A stretch of 64,000 nucleotides of DNA from Climacium dendroides (Eukaryota > Streptophyta > Bryopsida > Hypnales > Climaciaceae): assembly GCA_950106755.1 (NCBI GenBank), contig OX467090.1:12337489-12401488 (forward strand), written 5' to 3'. The position numbers and the translations under genes were made by a program. This document shows, one piece after another, positions 1-13,000 of this stretch; position 1 is the first letter of the stretch, and each line of letters begins with the position of its first letter. A model generated the notes under the pieces. That model searched no databases. It saw only the letters and a list, made by a program, of their open reading frames with translations, and was not told where the DNA came from.

Positions 1-660
1 CAACTGTAAGACCTTTATCTACCAAAAAAGATTTGACCCTTCACAATTTTTGTGTATAGTATCCAAATGATGTAGGTTCTGGTGCACTAATATCTCCAAT
101 TGTTTGTCAACTAAAACATATGAAAATTTTCAACATCTCAAAATGAAAGGCGTTCACAATAGAATGGTGACGATTTTAAGTGTCTGTGCGTAACTGAGCT
201 AGTCAGGTAGCTGTAATTGATCACCACAGAAAGCGGTTCTATACGGGACCGGCTGTCACTTCCAATCCCATGAGGATCTGTCAAAAAATTGACAGATCTC
301 TACCCGGCCAGGCACGCCATGGCCCTGTGAACTGAACCTGGACGAAGAGTTTACTTACAATTGCAATTAACAACTTCATTAGCGGCATTTACACAAAGTC
401 TTACCGTCCACTAGTTCCAATTTTGCATTGCAACACATTGAAGTATATTCTCAAGGTCGCGTTCAAATACGTAATTGACAACTGCGATTGCAATTGAAGA
501 AAAACCAAACTGTCTTCCTCCGGTAAGTTAAACAGGCAGGAAACTTAACTCAAATGCACGTCACGTGCACTTTTCGAACCCAGAACTTTCCAGACCGGCC
601 AGATGATTCCATCAAGCTTCAATGCCATCGGCCACGCGTGCTCCGTTTCTTCCTCTGGTG
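1..660. other. Upstream region of first PAH gene; no gene seen
   Basis: No coding region is visible. The base composition becomes more balanced toward 500-660, which is consistent with promoter-proximal sequence of the gene whose TATA box is at 675. No repeats or RNA genes are recognised. Confidence 0.5.
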
Positions 661-674
661 CGTTCACAGCGTTA

Positions 675-680
675 CTATAA
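675..680 (+). promoter_or_regulatory. TATA box (CTATAA) of PAH gene 1
   Basis: CTATAA is followed about 15 bases later by AACCCAAT. The same pair (CTATAAG, then AACCCAATG or a close variant) precedes every other member of this gene family in the window (13732, 30302, 33850, and 17358 on the minus strand). That conservation is why this match is read as a core promoter. It predicts transcription start near 705. Confidence 0.6.
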
Positions 681-831
681 GCTAGGACACAACCCAATTC
701 TACTGCTCAGTCTTCACTTCTTCCTCCCGGGCTGCTTGCGTGCTTTTCTTTTCTCTCAGATGGCAACCCGCCGAATGCCGCAGGGGATGCGCTCCTGCCG
801 ATCGTCTTCTGTGCGGGAAGGAGATCATCAG

Positions 832-1076
832 GTAAGTAACAAATTGCATTTGGAATTCTCGTGACTCTCTCTGTGGATGTGTCCTTTCTTCTTGTAGGTT
901 GTTAATTTCGGTCGATGCAGGTTTCTGTTGTGGTTGTCTACGTGAACACACTTTTTTTTGTCAATCCTGTGTTTAGCAAAAACAGAGCAATAGGTTGTGG
1001 CCCAATCTCTATGACTATGTACAGCAAGCTCTATAGCTTTCATAATGTCGGCTTTATGTTCGGTACTTGCGTGCAG
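832..1076 (+). other. Intron in 5' UTR of PAH gene 1
   Basis: The donor GTAAGT follows CAG at 831. The acceptor TGCAG ends at 1076, with the start codon 18 bases further on. The paralogue at 14235 has the same layout (intron 13841-14216 ending shortly before the ATG). Confidence 0.6.
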
Positions 1077-1094
1077 CACGACAGATTTCAAACG

Positions 1095-1712
1095 ATGGGG
1101 GATCGAGTGACAGAGGCAGTGGAGGTCCAGGAGCAGAGGAAAGAGACGGTGTACTCACCGCCGAGCAGAGTGCACGACGGCAGGAGTAGCTCCGCAGCTT
1201 CGATCTTCCCAGGTCATGGTTTCATGCGACAACCCCGCCCGTTTTTATTTTTCATACCTACAACTGGATACTTCCTAGTTAGTGTGCCCAGGCGAGGGCG
1301 CTTGCCTTTGCAGTTCTTTATGCCTGCACATTTCTTCATGCCTACTTTTGCACACAGCCCAAGTCGTGTGCCCTCGCACTGGCCCTTGCCGCTGTTCTTG
1401 CCGTTTCCCTTCCCCACACCTCCACCTCCTGCACACTTCCTAGTGCCTGTGCCCAAGTTAGAGCCCCCACCACTGCTTTTTTCCATGCCTCCACCTAGGC
1501 ACCTTCTAGCTCGCGTGTCCACGCGAGCAGCCATGCGCAAGTTCGCCTTAGATGTGGAGGCTGCAGGCAAAGGCCTCCAGCTTGTGACTTTGGTGCAGGA
1601 CTTGAACATGAACTGGTCATATCCAGACGTCGTGGCAGGCGTAGAGCAGTTGTTTGAAGGTCACCCGGATTTGCTGGTGACCTTCAACAAGTTCTTTCCA
1701 TCAACCCACTAG
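1095..1712 (+). CDS. Small SIN3-like protein with one C-terminal PAH domain
   Basis: Predicted 205-residue protein. Residues about 147-205 match the PAH (paired amphipathic helix) fold of SIN3 co-repressors: an amphipathic helix (FALDVEAAGKG), a second helix, then the signature EQLFEGHPDLLVTFNKFFP. PAH domains bind short helices of transcription factors. Full SIN3 proteins have three or four PAH domains plus an HDAC-interacting region, and none of that is present here. Residues about 40-146 are a low-complexity Pro/Phe/Met linker with repeated FFMP and FLxP blocks. The frame opens upstream at 915, but the ATG at 1095 is chosen because the context TTCAAACGATGGGG is shared with the paralogue at 14235. 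A 5' UTR intron (832-1076, GTAAGT donor, TGCAG acceptor) precedes it. The protein may act as a competitor or adaptor of SIN3-type complexes; that is inference. Confidence 0.75.
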   Translation: MGDRVTEAVEVQEQRKETVYSPPSRVHDGRSSSAASIFPGHGFMRQPRPFLFFIPTTGYFLVSVPRRGRLPLQFFMPAHFFMPTFAHSPSRVPSHWPLPLFLPFPFPTPPPPAHFLVPVPKLEPPPLLFSMPPPRHLLARVSTRAAMRKFALDVEAAGKGLQLVTLVQDLNMNWSYPDVVAGVEQLFEGHPDLLVTFNKFFPSTH

Positions 1713-1826
1713 GGCACCGTGGCCGAGTGTCTGAGGGAGCAATCCTTCAGCTTTTCATGGGCAGACCCGATTTGGGGACTGTTTGCTCCATGAAGTCCCA
1801 GCTCTCTTTGAGCTTTTCAGTTACAT

Positions 1827-1832
1827 AATAAA
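1827..1832 (+). terminator. Poly(A) signal AATAAA of PAH gene 1
   Basis: AATAAA lies 115 bases after the stop codon, at a position comparable to the AATAAA motifs of the related units (14874, 31192, 35752). Confidence 0.5.
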
Positions 1833-2009
1833 GATTGCCAATGCTTGCATTGGACACCCAATAGAAGATTGTGGGCTTTGTTAGTATTCATTGTTTGGAC
1901 GGTGTGACAGTGAATGTGAAATTATGCCTAAACTCGTGGTTTTGACGGGTGAAAATTGCTACAGGATGTGTTTGTGCACTATGCAGGTACTGGATGAACT
2001 TAATTAACT

Positions 2010-2295
2010 ACAGGATTTGTGGACATTGATGTGGAAGTGCCGAAAGGTAGGTTTGTAAAGCGACTGCCAGACAGGGTCGTCGATTAATTATGTGGGACTG
2101 ATGCTTTGTGCCTTCCATCCCTGCTTCTAGTGGAAATTCCGCTTCACGCCGTATTGCTCCTCGTTTGGACTTTCCACAAACCAAGGGTTATCCTTCAAGT
2201 CAAGCACTATTTCAAGTTTGGGATCCATCAGATTCCTGTTCGTGCAGGTGATCCTTTAGTAGCTTTGATCCTCGGTGGTCACCTCCCGTAAGGCT
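2010..2295 (+). repeat. 3' flank duplicated at 35.79-36.26 kb
   Basis: This stretch matches 35790-36260 over several blocks, for example GACATTGATGTGGAAGTGCC against GACATTAACATGGAAGTGCC, then GCGACTGCCAGACAGGG against GCGACTGCCAGACCGGG. The second copy is interrupted by about 180 bases at 36041-36220. It shows that the PAH gene units were duplicated together with their 3' flanks. Confidence 0.65.
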
Positions 2296-2324
2296 ACACA
2301 GAGAGAGTGAAAAGTATGTAACTG

Positions 2325-2855
2325 TCCATCGAATTCTGGGCCTTCCTTTGCAAGTTCATAGTTGCCATGGATGTTAAGAATTCATTCACTCAGTCTGATT
2401 TCTGAATTGTGATTAGAATTGAGTCTATCGGTCCAGAGCCGAATCTTAAATGATTATCGACTAGTTTAAACAAATTCACTTGCAGGCATGTGCAATATTG
2501 TCAGTAGGCGATCGACCGCACAAGTCTCTAACTTTGTTGTTGTCGTCGGAGAAGTTCTCCAGATTGAGCACCACCCAATTCAATGCCTGAGCAGATTACT
2601 TTCATTCTCTCCCCTTGGCTGTTGTGATCTTCCTCCGTGTGATCTTCTTCCTTAATAGTGATTCCAGGAATGATCAATGTAACTACATAATTTATGTGTG
2701 TAATTTTCCATAGCTAGATCGAATTCTGGGACGTGCTTTGCAAGTTCATAGTTGCCATGGATGCCACGAATTCATTCAGTCATTCAGTCTGACTTCTGAC
2801 GCATGATTAGAATTATGTGTCCAGTGCCGAACCTTAGACTATTATCGATTATGCA
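2325..2855. repeat. Direct duplication, about 140 bp, offset about 390 bp
   Basis: 2328-2465 and 2715-2852 share long blocks (ATCGAATTCTGGG, TTTGCAAGTTCATAGTTGCC, ATGGATG, AATTCATTCA, CAGTCTGA, GATTAGAATT). It is a local direct duplication in noncoding sequence. Confidence 0.6.
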
Positions 2856-2866
2856 TAATTACTGGT

Positions 2867-3041
2867 ATGGGGAATTTCATTAAAATGGCGATATTCCATG
2901 TGCCATTTTCACAGTGTGCCATTCCCACAGTTTAGACCGGGTGGTCTGAAATCTATTAGTTTATTAGATTTCAGACCGCCCGGTTTGAACTGTGGGATGT
3001 CAAAGTCCTAGAATATTTGCCATTTTAATGAAATTCTCCAT
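2867..3041. mobile_element. MITE, TIR ATGGGGAATTTCATTAAAAT
   Basis: A 175-bp element with near-perfect terminal inverted repeats. A second internal inverted pair is centred on a TTAGTTTATTAG-like loop. Direct TGGT flanks (2863-2866 and 3042-3045) look like a 4-bp target-site duplication. A second member with the same termini lies at 36308-36552. The superfamily is not assigned. Confidence 0.7.
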
Positions 3042-3045
3042 TGGT

Positions 3046-6000
3046 TAAATAAATATTGCTCAATGCCTGGTGAGAGTGTCCGAGTAAGTTGGAATGCAAA
3101 CGGTGTGCTGATATTTTAGGGTGGATTGGTTATGGTTTTGTGCTCAAAGCGTTTCCTCGGTCAAACGAAGTAAACGGGTGTGCCCTGCGAATTTGCCGTA
3201 CCGGCGGTTGTGTCCAAAGACGCCCCAAATTAACTCAACTGCCACTTCGATTCCTTGACGAGGGAGTTTAAAGAGTTCACCAAAAAGGAAATGAAACGCA
3301 GTTCACTGGCACAATGGCTCAATTGAGATGGTGAGTTCCGTTTCATGTCCTTCTTCTTGGTAAATGAACTCTTTAAATACCCAAGAAATTAAATACCTAT
3401 AAGTTGATTTTGTTTTGTTTTACAATGTTGATATCATTGTTTTTAAAATAGAATAATAACTTTTTAAAAACTTTAAAAACACATCCAATTTCTATACCTT
3501 TAATCCCTAGAATCCCATGGTCATTTTTCTATTAAAAAACATTCAAAACTACCACTTCTGGTTTGTTTACCTATGAAATTTTTAAAAATAATTTTTTTTG
3601 GAATCTAATTGTGGGATCTTGTTCTACTTGTGTTAGATCACATGGTAAAATTTTTGTGATTTTTGACTCTATAGATTGAAAGTTATTAGAATAGTAGTTA
3701 AAATGAAAGAAAAAATTTCTTAAATTTCAAGAAGTTGCTTTTATTGCCTACAAAACAAAAGGTTCCATAACTTTCACATCATTAATCCAAGTGGAATGAA
3801 TGAAAACTTTCCATTGAGAAACATATAATCTACAAAAAAAAAATTAAAAATTTTATTTCAGTTTTTAGTGGACTTTTTTGCTGCCAAGTCCTCCTTTTTT
3901 GAGGTTATTGGAGCATAACTTTTGCTTCCATGCATCAATTGAAATAAAAAGTATATTTCTCTAAAGATAATAAGTTTTTCTATCTTGTGATACAGTTTCA
4001 AAAAATTTCAATAAAAACTGAGATTATAGAAACCTCTCCAACATCCATTTTGTCATGTGTAGGAACAATTATGGGACTAGCAGGGTTATTATGTTAAACA
4101 CATTTTTTGGTTTTGGTGTCGATTTGTCTGTTTGTCATTGCATGTTGTATATGATGAGTGTCGGTCATATACGACGAACCTACAGTCGCCCTACATGAGG
4201 TCGCCTAAATTTTTGAAATCTTCTATCCAATGGGTAATCCTACAATGAAAGCCCAAACTACATCACCATCAATGACCGCTAGTGGCGCAATTGCAAATGG
4301 ACAACCACAGGGTGTAGATGGGGCAACCACGGGTAAGGGTCCTTGCGCACCAAGCCCACATGTACTTGTCCTCTGAATGCACTTGAGGTTGTCCTACCCA
4401 CACTTGCCCTGCACCCGAGGTCGCTCAAATCCGCACGTGCCCTCCTGTCATGTGGAGGCCATATGGCAGCCATGTGGCTGACGAGTAGGCCAAAATTTTC
4501 ATTGAAAAGTCAAAAGAAATTTTGACATGATTAGATGGACGAGGGGTGAAATTCATGTTGTGTTTGTCATGTTTGTTGAGTTGTCGATTTGTCAGGGCGA
4601 ACAACCATGTCTACTAAAAGACCATTTTTTCCAAATTTGTTTGGGAGGGCATTAAATAGTTCAAAAAAATCAAATCTACAAAAGTGAAAAAATTAGAGGC
4701 TATGTTGGAACAATAAAATATTTTTGAAAAATGCAAAAAAATTAGATAAAATGTATAATAGTCATGAATACATTTAATATGAATCTTAAATCATTTGGAG
4801 CTAGAATGCAAAAGTTATGACCGAAAAAAAAATCGTCACACAAAGTGTGACAAAAAATACTTAATTGTTCAAGTGTTTTTTTGAAATCACCCTTTATTTA
4901 GGATGATTGTCAAGAATGGTAGCTAGTTTTGCACCATTTAAGTTGCTTTCATGCCTTTCTTTTAATACTCTTTAAAATTACAAAAACATCTTTTTTATAT
5001 ATAAAAAATATTTCCAATTTATACACCTTGAAACCATCTCCAATGTTTGAAAGTGCATGTACCACGGAACCCCATTTGCGTATTAGCCTATTTTGCACAA
5101 ATATGGAGTATATAAAATTATCTATTTTTAGATTCTCTTAAGTAGTAAGATGCCCACACATTGTAGAAATAAACTACAAAAATTTCATTTGTAGATCATA
5201 AATTTTGTATACTCCAGAGTATTGAAAACCTCTAAACCTGAAAGTGTGATAAATTAGCAATATAGATATTTAAATATAAAATATTTTTTTAATTTATAAA
5301 TTATAAATTAAATGATTACAAAAAAAATGCATCTCTAATATAAAAATTCAAGTTCATTGGATAATGCTTCAAAATGTGATTTTAATTTCAATCAATGTTC
5401 ATCAAAACAAAAATTATACCCCAATAAGTCCCAAACGGGGGAGATTAATTTTTAAAATATTTTTTTATAGATAATAATTTTTTTTCTATATTGAAAGCTT
5501 TTATTCATTCCATTAGGATTAGTGGTGTGAAAGTTGTGGAGCTTCTTATTTTGCGAGCAATCATGGAAATTCCTTGAAAAAATAACATGTTGGATTTGTT
5601 TTTTAGCTCAATTTCCACAATTTATAAGGGAAAAAAAATCTATAGGTTAAAGTATTCTTTCTTAAAAAATTTCAATAATTTTGTTGGGATTATTTAGTAT
5701 GTTTCAATTCCATCTCAAATCTATTAATGATTTGGTTTTTTCTTGAATCTTGTACAAACTCTACTTAAACAATAATCTTTTAAAGAATGAAAATCATATG
5801 GAGTTTTTGAATTTTTTATTCTAGACATTCAACTCAAATCTCCAACATAAAAAAACTTAAATTAAGATATTTGGTGCAAAATTTTAAAGTAAGAAGATTC
5901 AAAATCAAATAATCTATTCAAGGAATGTGCTCAAAACTTAATTTCTTCACTTTATATGCAAATATTTTACAATCTATATGGTTAAAGATCTTAAATTTTT

Positions 6001-9000
6001 TTCTCACATTCTTATATGGGTCTATTGAGAGATTATTCTTACAGTTATCTAGATAGGCAAAAAAAAACAATTTGTAAAATTTTTTTATTTTTTGCAATAG
6101 AATTGGTAGTTTTGAGTAGTGCTCTTGGTATTTTGTCATGGAATTGCATATGTTGGAAAAAAATAAATATTTGGCAAAGGGGTGGTTGCAAGCTAGCTAT
6201 GGTGCACTAATTCCCATACAAATTTTTTATACACTCTTGTGCACTCAAAGTGCACTTTTAGCAATTTTGATAAAATTATGATTTTCAAACTATTTAAAAA
6301 GATGTTTAGCATTATATTCTTACAAAATTTAAAAGACTAAGTTTGAAACTAATATATTAATAAATAGAAGATTGAAATTTTAATTTTTCCAAAAGAATTG
6401 ATATTTAAGGTATAGAGTTTTGATAATTTTAATAAATTTTTGACAAAATAATGACAAAATGACAATATGTTGAGGTTAAGAACTCCCAATTATATTCCTT
6501 CATTTGAATTTTCATCTCAAAGCCTATTTAGGGTTTTGAACTTGGTTTTGAACTTTAAACCACATCTGAAAACCAAAATCATCAAAAAAAATGTTAACTT
6601 AGAGATATAATGAATCAAATATCAATTATTAATATAAAAATATTTAATGATTTCATTTCACATATTTGACCATTAGAAAAAATTTAGAATTGAAAATTTT
6701 AATCACAACATTCTTTTCTTTGTATTTTTTAAACTTTGGAATAGATTGAGGCAATGTTTGTTACAATGGTTAGTATGTCAATTTCTAATTTGAGCTCATT
6801 CAATTTATTAAATTAAATTTTCAAATTTCCAAAATATTTTCAAATAAGTGATAAGATGTTCTATCTTTATAGAGATTTCTTTCATAGAATATTAAACCAC
6901 AATTTAATAGGTGACAAATTGAAAATTTGAAAAATACTAAATACAATGAAAAATAGTGCAATGTGACGTAAAAACAATTGTTTACCATACCATGAAAATG
7001 TCCCAAGGAGTGCTAATCATGCTCTGCATATTAGAAGTTGTTGTAATGAAAGAAGATTCAAATGTGCCATATAATGAGGTATTTGAATAGTAGGTGCAAA
7101 AATTAAGGCTTTAGATTTATAAATTGTCAATAGTATTTTAAGTCCACATGAACATTTGTGATATTTGCAAGGTAGGCCCTTTGAAAACTAAATTGTTTTT
7201 TAATAGGCATGTTCATATTTTATAACAAATTTGTGGTTATTAAATGATTGATCCTTTAAAATTTAAAATTTATAAATTTTTGACAATACAAATTTAGATA
7301 AATTAGTAAGTAGATACATATTGAATAAATATATGATTGAATGTATAACTTGTACTCATCTTGTACTCTAAATAAACTTATGATGTGAGACCATTGCTCT
7401 TCTAATAAATTAAAGTATGTGGTCATGTGGTAAGCTAAGCATGAAATAAAAAGTTAACCCTAAATTGTATATTAATTATTGTCAATGAAATTATTGTAAC
7501 TCTTTTTTAGTTAGTTCAAATTGAGATTAGAAATGTTTAAAAGTTTATATTATCTTTTTGTTTACCAAGAAGGAATTCAAATGACACCTTTATCAAAAAC
7601 ATGACTTTTGAAGTTCAATACTCTTTTGTCATTTTGAATCAAACTTAGCAACTAAAGATACATTAATCAAAATTATGATTTAAGCACATTATATTTTGTA
7701 ATACAAGAAAGTTTGCGTTCATTTTATATATTTAGAAAAAATTGGTTTTCATAAAAGAGAATTTTTTTGCATTCATTTATTTCTTGAATGTAATAGTTAA
7801 AATAGTTATACATCCTATAAAGTTCAATCATTTTATGAAAGCCTTCTAACCTACTTGTAGTCATATGGAGTCTTTCAAAATTTGAATTTGAATGTCTAGT
7901 ACTTGTCAGGGGTTAATATTGTGCTTTCAATTTGGTATAATATGCAATAAATTGACTTAGTTTATTTTGTGATTCAAAACAATAGAGAAATGATAAATCA
8001 AAAGTAAACTCTAATGGACACCAAAAAAACTCATTGGAATTTCAATCACTCATAATGAAGTACATTGAAAAACACTTAGAAGTTTTATTTGAGTGAGACT
8101 ACCACAAGTATGCCAACAATTAAAATCAACCATTTGACAATAGAAATAGATATTTTGGGTTGAAGGTGATAAACTTGCTTTATGAAAAAGATTTGTGATT
8201 TATAGAAGATAATTTTACATAGAAAAATCACAAAGTTTTTTGGAGCTTAAAAATCCTATTCATAATATCCTTGTTTTTTCCATTGAATTCAAAAAATCAG
8301 AGTAGAAACTTCTTGAATACTCAATTATAGAGATAATTAGTTAAGATTCAAATTTTACATGGGGTTTGAAATGTCAATTGAAAGCTTTTTGAATTATTAA
8401 TAGAATAAAAATTTAAGCAATCATTGTGGCTTGGCTAAGGAAAGATCACTAATTTTTTTTTTTTTAATTCTACAATGAGAAATTTTCTATTAAATAAATG
8501 AATAAATAGGACATTGCAAGCAAGAGGTGAATATGATAGTTTTGTATATAGTATAAGTAACAATTTTAATGACAATTTTGGTTTGAGCAACCACAATAAG
8601 ATTCATTAGAAGAAATTTGTGACCTTAAGAGGGTCACCAAATTTTGAATCAATGCCGTCCAAAGTCCAAATAAAACCCTAGGTATCCAACTCTTGTATTA
8701 TATAGCCATGATTATAATCACTTATGTTGCATTTTAGTCCAATTTCAATGGATAAAATTTATTTTAATTCATGTAAAAAATTCTTATAGCCCTTTTAATA
8801 AAGAATCCAAAGATGAAATTATAAACATGAAATGAATATTTTTTGAGGACAATAATAGAATTTAAAAACTAATTTTATAAATTTTTATAATACATGTATT
8901 ATAGGACAAGCTATCCAAATTTGTTTTTTCAATAAGAATTAAATTTTTTTATTCTAAATAAAATACTATGAATGAATTTTAATTTTAATTGAAAAGAACT

Positions 9001-9873
9001 TGTATGGATTTTTGAAAATTATGTATAAGTGTTTCAATTCTTCATATATATTATAAAGTTCTTTTTAAGAAATATGCAACCTAATGGCATTTTTACATCT
9101 TATTTTATTTAATTCGGTCTTCACTTAATTTTTTGGTTCTTTTAATGTGATGTAATTCTTATAAAATTTGTCTTCTAAGCCATTTTAATGCTTGTGACCC
9201 TTGCATATGATACAAAAGTTGCATATCTAGAATAAAAAATTAATATTTTTTAGCAAGGATATTAAAAAAGTATTGATTTTTATTTGGATTGGTGGTCCAA
9301 CTTTAGTGGCCCTATAGAAGCTTCATTTTTTCTAAAACCTAGCATCTTTAGTTACACCTTCTGAATGTAAAACCATCAATTGAAGAAAAAATATCATTTA
9401 TTGAACCTTAGTGTATGACTATATGTTGTGGTCATTTTATGAAAAAGTTGAATAAATATTGTGGGCATTTTAGATGAGTAAAAGTATCATTGCATATTCA
9501 CATGGATGTGCTTTTTGTCATCTTTGACCTAGTGGCATTTAATTTGGTCTGAAGATAATTTAAATATAACAAAAGAATTACAACAATAGATTCAAATTTT
9601 ATATGAAAAAATATAATTTTAGTTGGTATTACTTCCTCTTACATATACCTATGACATCAAAGGAAAAAAAAGCCCTTAAATGGGTGGGTCATTAAGCTTT
9701 GACAAGACAACCTATTATCAATTGGATAGGAATCTTACAAAATATATTAGAATTTTTCTTGTCAAGTTGTAAGGATTTTCCATTAGGAAGTTAGAACGAT
9801 TTTGTTTCCACAATTATATTCAAACAAAGATGAGTACACTTGTCCCATTCATGATTCCTTTTGACAAGATTTC
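3046..9873. other. AT-rich region without genes
   Basis: Strongly AT-rich on both strands, with only short chance reading frames lacking codon bias or recognisable domains. It contains old repeat copies (see 5030-5420) and poly-A/T runs. The short open frames near 4279-4525, 4929-5141, 5918-6210 and 6821-7006 are not convincing genes. Confidence 0.6.
5030..5420. repeat. Decayed dispersed repeat, copy 1
   Basis: Aligns by eye with 21630-22040. Shared ordered blocks are CAATGTTGAAAGTGC-like, CCCATTTGCRT-like, ATATTTTTAGATTC, a TAGACCAC or AAACTACAAAAATTTC block, TAAACCTGAAAGTGTGA-like and CAAAGTTAT-like. The ending block (AAAAGTTAT, then TGTGACAAA, then CTTGCAAT) recurs near 4800-4900, 19820-19920 and 36680-36765. 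It is an old repeat family with no coding capacity left. Confidence 0.4.
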
Positions 9874-9876
9874 AAA

Positions 9877-10050
9877 CACTACAAAAAAATGGCATTATAT
9901 ATGACTTAACAAATGTGACTCTAAATTTAACAATGATTGTAAAATGACTGGTTGTAGTCATTTTATAGTCATTTTGTAGTTACTTTTCAGTCATTGTTAA
10001 ATTTGGAGTCACATTTGTTAAGTCATATATAGTGCCATTTTTTTGTAGTG
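9877..10050. mobile_element. CACTA-type MITE
   Basis: A 174-bp element starting CACTACAAAAAAATGGC and ending with its reverse complement. The arms pair for about 70 bases. The flanking AAA (9874-9876 and 10051-10053) is a 3-bp target-site duplication. CACTA ends and 3-bp duplications are the hallmarks of En/Spm (CACTA) transposons; this one has no coding capacity. Confidence 0.85.
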
Positions 10051-10053
10051 AAA

Positions 10054-13000
10054 ATAAACAGTTTAAAATCATATTTACTATCATATATATTCTCCTAACC
10101 AATCACATTGGTCCTATGTTCCAATAATCCAATTGAGCAAAAAAATAGAGGAATAAAATCCTTTTCTAGCTTTTCTTTTCCCTAAAGTACAAATTAATTT
10201 AAATAGGTCTCTCTCCTTTGTTTCCCATGAAGCAGCCTTGTAGTAGCCCAACAATTTTTTTAATTAGTCAATAATTAAAAAAGGATTTTATCCTCTCAAA
10301 AAATCATATGAGAAATACCAAAAAGAAGTATAGGATAATATACCTATTAAACTTGCAAATTTAGTAGCAAAAAAAATTAATTTTCAACAATATACTTGTT
10401 GTATTGAGACATTTGCATGAATTTGGGACTTCATTGACTTTAAAGGTGACTTACCTTTAATGCCTTAACCCCTAAATGAAAAAATTGCAAGTTTTTTGGT
10501 AATATAGCAATTTTAGGTAATTCTCTTTGAATGGAAATGTTTTTTCCCTTGAAATTTTCACACAATATGTATCTAAGGAGTAGCTTTAATGTCCAATAAT
10601 TATCATAAAATTTGACTATATGGTTAAAAATTTATTGTATGATATATAATTTTCTTTAAATTGTGGGCAACTTTTGTCTTTGGCAGCTCAATTTCTTTTC
10701 TAAAAATTAATTTTTTAAGAAATAAAAATTTTAAATTATTTCTCTAGATTTATGCATATGCAGAAAACTTTTAATCATTCAATCTTGATTAATGAGATGA
10801 AAATTATGAGGAGTTTTAGTTTGAAGATAGTTATGAAATTTTTACTCTAAATAAACTTTGAAGTCCTTTATTCAACTCAGTTTTCAATATTATTTGAAAA
10901 AAATTAAATCTTAGGATGTAGATTTTTTATTACAAAATTAAAACCATAGAAATTAGAATTTTTCAATTGGAAAACTAAATTCTTATCAATTTAATATATT
11001 AAATCATTATCTACTTCTTTCTATTTACTATCTACTATATGTTGTATACTTGTACAATTCCAAATGATTTGAAAATTTTCAAACATGTAGCCAATTTGCC
11101 TTGAAGGGACAAAAATCTTAAGGGACTAAATATATTATATTTAGAATAATAATATTATAAATAATTTTTGTAATATTAAATTGAACATTGTGTCATATAA
11201 TTATTAATACATATAGACTATATTTATATTGAAGAAGGTTCAATTGGATTTAAGGTGATGCATTTTAGGGACTTCAAAAAGTTTTAATTTAATACATATG
11301 GTGTTTTAATGCATTCTTGAAGTAAGAAAACTAAACCATAATTCAAAATTGAATATACCATTGACCAACTATAGTTGTCTAGTAATTATATAAGATTATC
11401 TTATTAGTGTGTGACATTATAATTTACTAAAATCACTTAAATTTGTGCAAGTAAAAATTTCTATTTTGTATTTTCAATATTAAGACTAGTGTATCTTGTG
11501 CTTGTTAACACCATATTAAAAATAAAATAAAAATAATTTTTAAGTCATAAAATTTTTGAAATTCAATAGCTTTCACACCATAGGTCCAAAAAGCCACAAA
11601 ACAAAGTCCGTGCACCCCTCCATACCTTGCTAAGAGCTTTTCAAAAGTACCAAGCACTTGACCACGGTATGAATGGTCCATGAGATCTCAATACAACTAA
11701 CAAACAAAACAAAACAATCTGATTTAAGAAGTATGAATATTTCTATTAGTTTGAATTTCTATATAAATCAAAGTCTCAATGTAAGCCTTGAACTTTAATC
11801 CCTAAAGAATCCAATTAAATGGCATTTTGGCAACATAGCGATTTTAGGCAACTTGCTATGAATAGAATTTTTATTATTTTTCTTTGAAATTTTTACACAA
11901 CATATGTCCAAGCCCCAAGGAATAGCTTTAAGGCCCAATAATTTTTAAAGTTGTTGACTACATGGTTAAAAAGTTAAATTGTATGATATGTAGTTTTCAT
12001 TGCTTGGCAAGCAACTAAGGTAGCTAAAAAAACTTCTTTGAAAGTCACTTTTTCAAGAAATAAAAATTTAAAGTTGGTTTATTAGAATTATGTATATATA
12101 CAAATAAGTGAAATAACTTTGAATCATTCCATTTTGATTAGTGAGATGAAAGCTATAAGGAGTCTTATTTGTAGGTAGTTTGTGGGTATTTGTAGAATCT
12201 CTATTCTTACTAAGATAAATTTAAAGTTTGAAGTTATTTATTTTATTCAATTTTTAATATTTTTGAAATTTAAAAAATAAATAAAATATAGATTGTTTAT
12301 AACAAAATTACAATCATTGGTATTGGTATTTTTCAAGTCCATAAAGATATTAACAATTTTGTATTTTAAATCATTTTCTACTTTTTTCTACTAACTTACT
12401 ATTTTTTTCCTATATGTTGTACAATTCCAATTGATTTGAAAATTTTCAAGTATGTGGCCAACTTGTCTTGATGAATGAATTCAATAGATTACAATTATTT
12501 TGGACATTTTTTCATAATGATAGGACCTTGTAAAGTGCAGCTGCTTGTTTCTTTGCAAGGTCAAGCAAAGGATTTTTGTCACTTCAATTGCTAATATCTT
12601 GCAATCTACATGGTGGAAATTTTAAAATTTTTTTTCCACATCTTTTAAAATCAGGTTGCTCTAAGATCCTACAATTCTATGTGTCCCCAATTTTTTTTTT
12701 CTAAAATTTGGTACTAGATCATTTTTGTAAAAACACAGTCAAAAACCTTTAAATAGATTTTATTTGATCAACCAGTCAAACTGTGGCAAAGGAATTTTTC
12801 TCTTGCACCAGCTTACTGAAACATGCAGAGATCCAAAATCATGCTAGTTTTTCAGAGTTTGCTTGATTGGTAAAGTTGTAACCATCCTTTTGAAAGTTTG
12901 AAACTTGTTTCCAGTTTGAGCCAAAATTAAATCAATAAATTTATGAAAAAAATCATGGCATCTCAATTAATTCTATGAGGTTCTATTGAAAAGAACTCCT

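Noticed and set aside
915..1094. N-terminal extension of PAH gene 1 from the ATG at 915
   Set aside because: It falls in the predicted 5' UTR intron (832-1076), has no counterpart in the paralogues, and the ATG at 1095 has the shared family context.
1214..1609. 131-codon minus-strand frame opposite the first PAH gene
   Set aside because: It is a shadow of the low-complexity Pro/Phe-coding DNA; no promoter, no homologue, and the plus strand carries the PAH signature.
6821..7006. Short open frames in the AT-rich blocks (here and at 19183, 27184, 42302, 43073 and elsewhere)
   Set aside because: Lengths of 60-110 codons with Phe/Ile/Leu/Asn/Lys-rich content are expected in such AT-rich DNA; no motif or codon bias.
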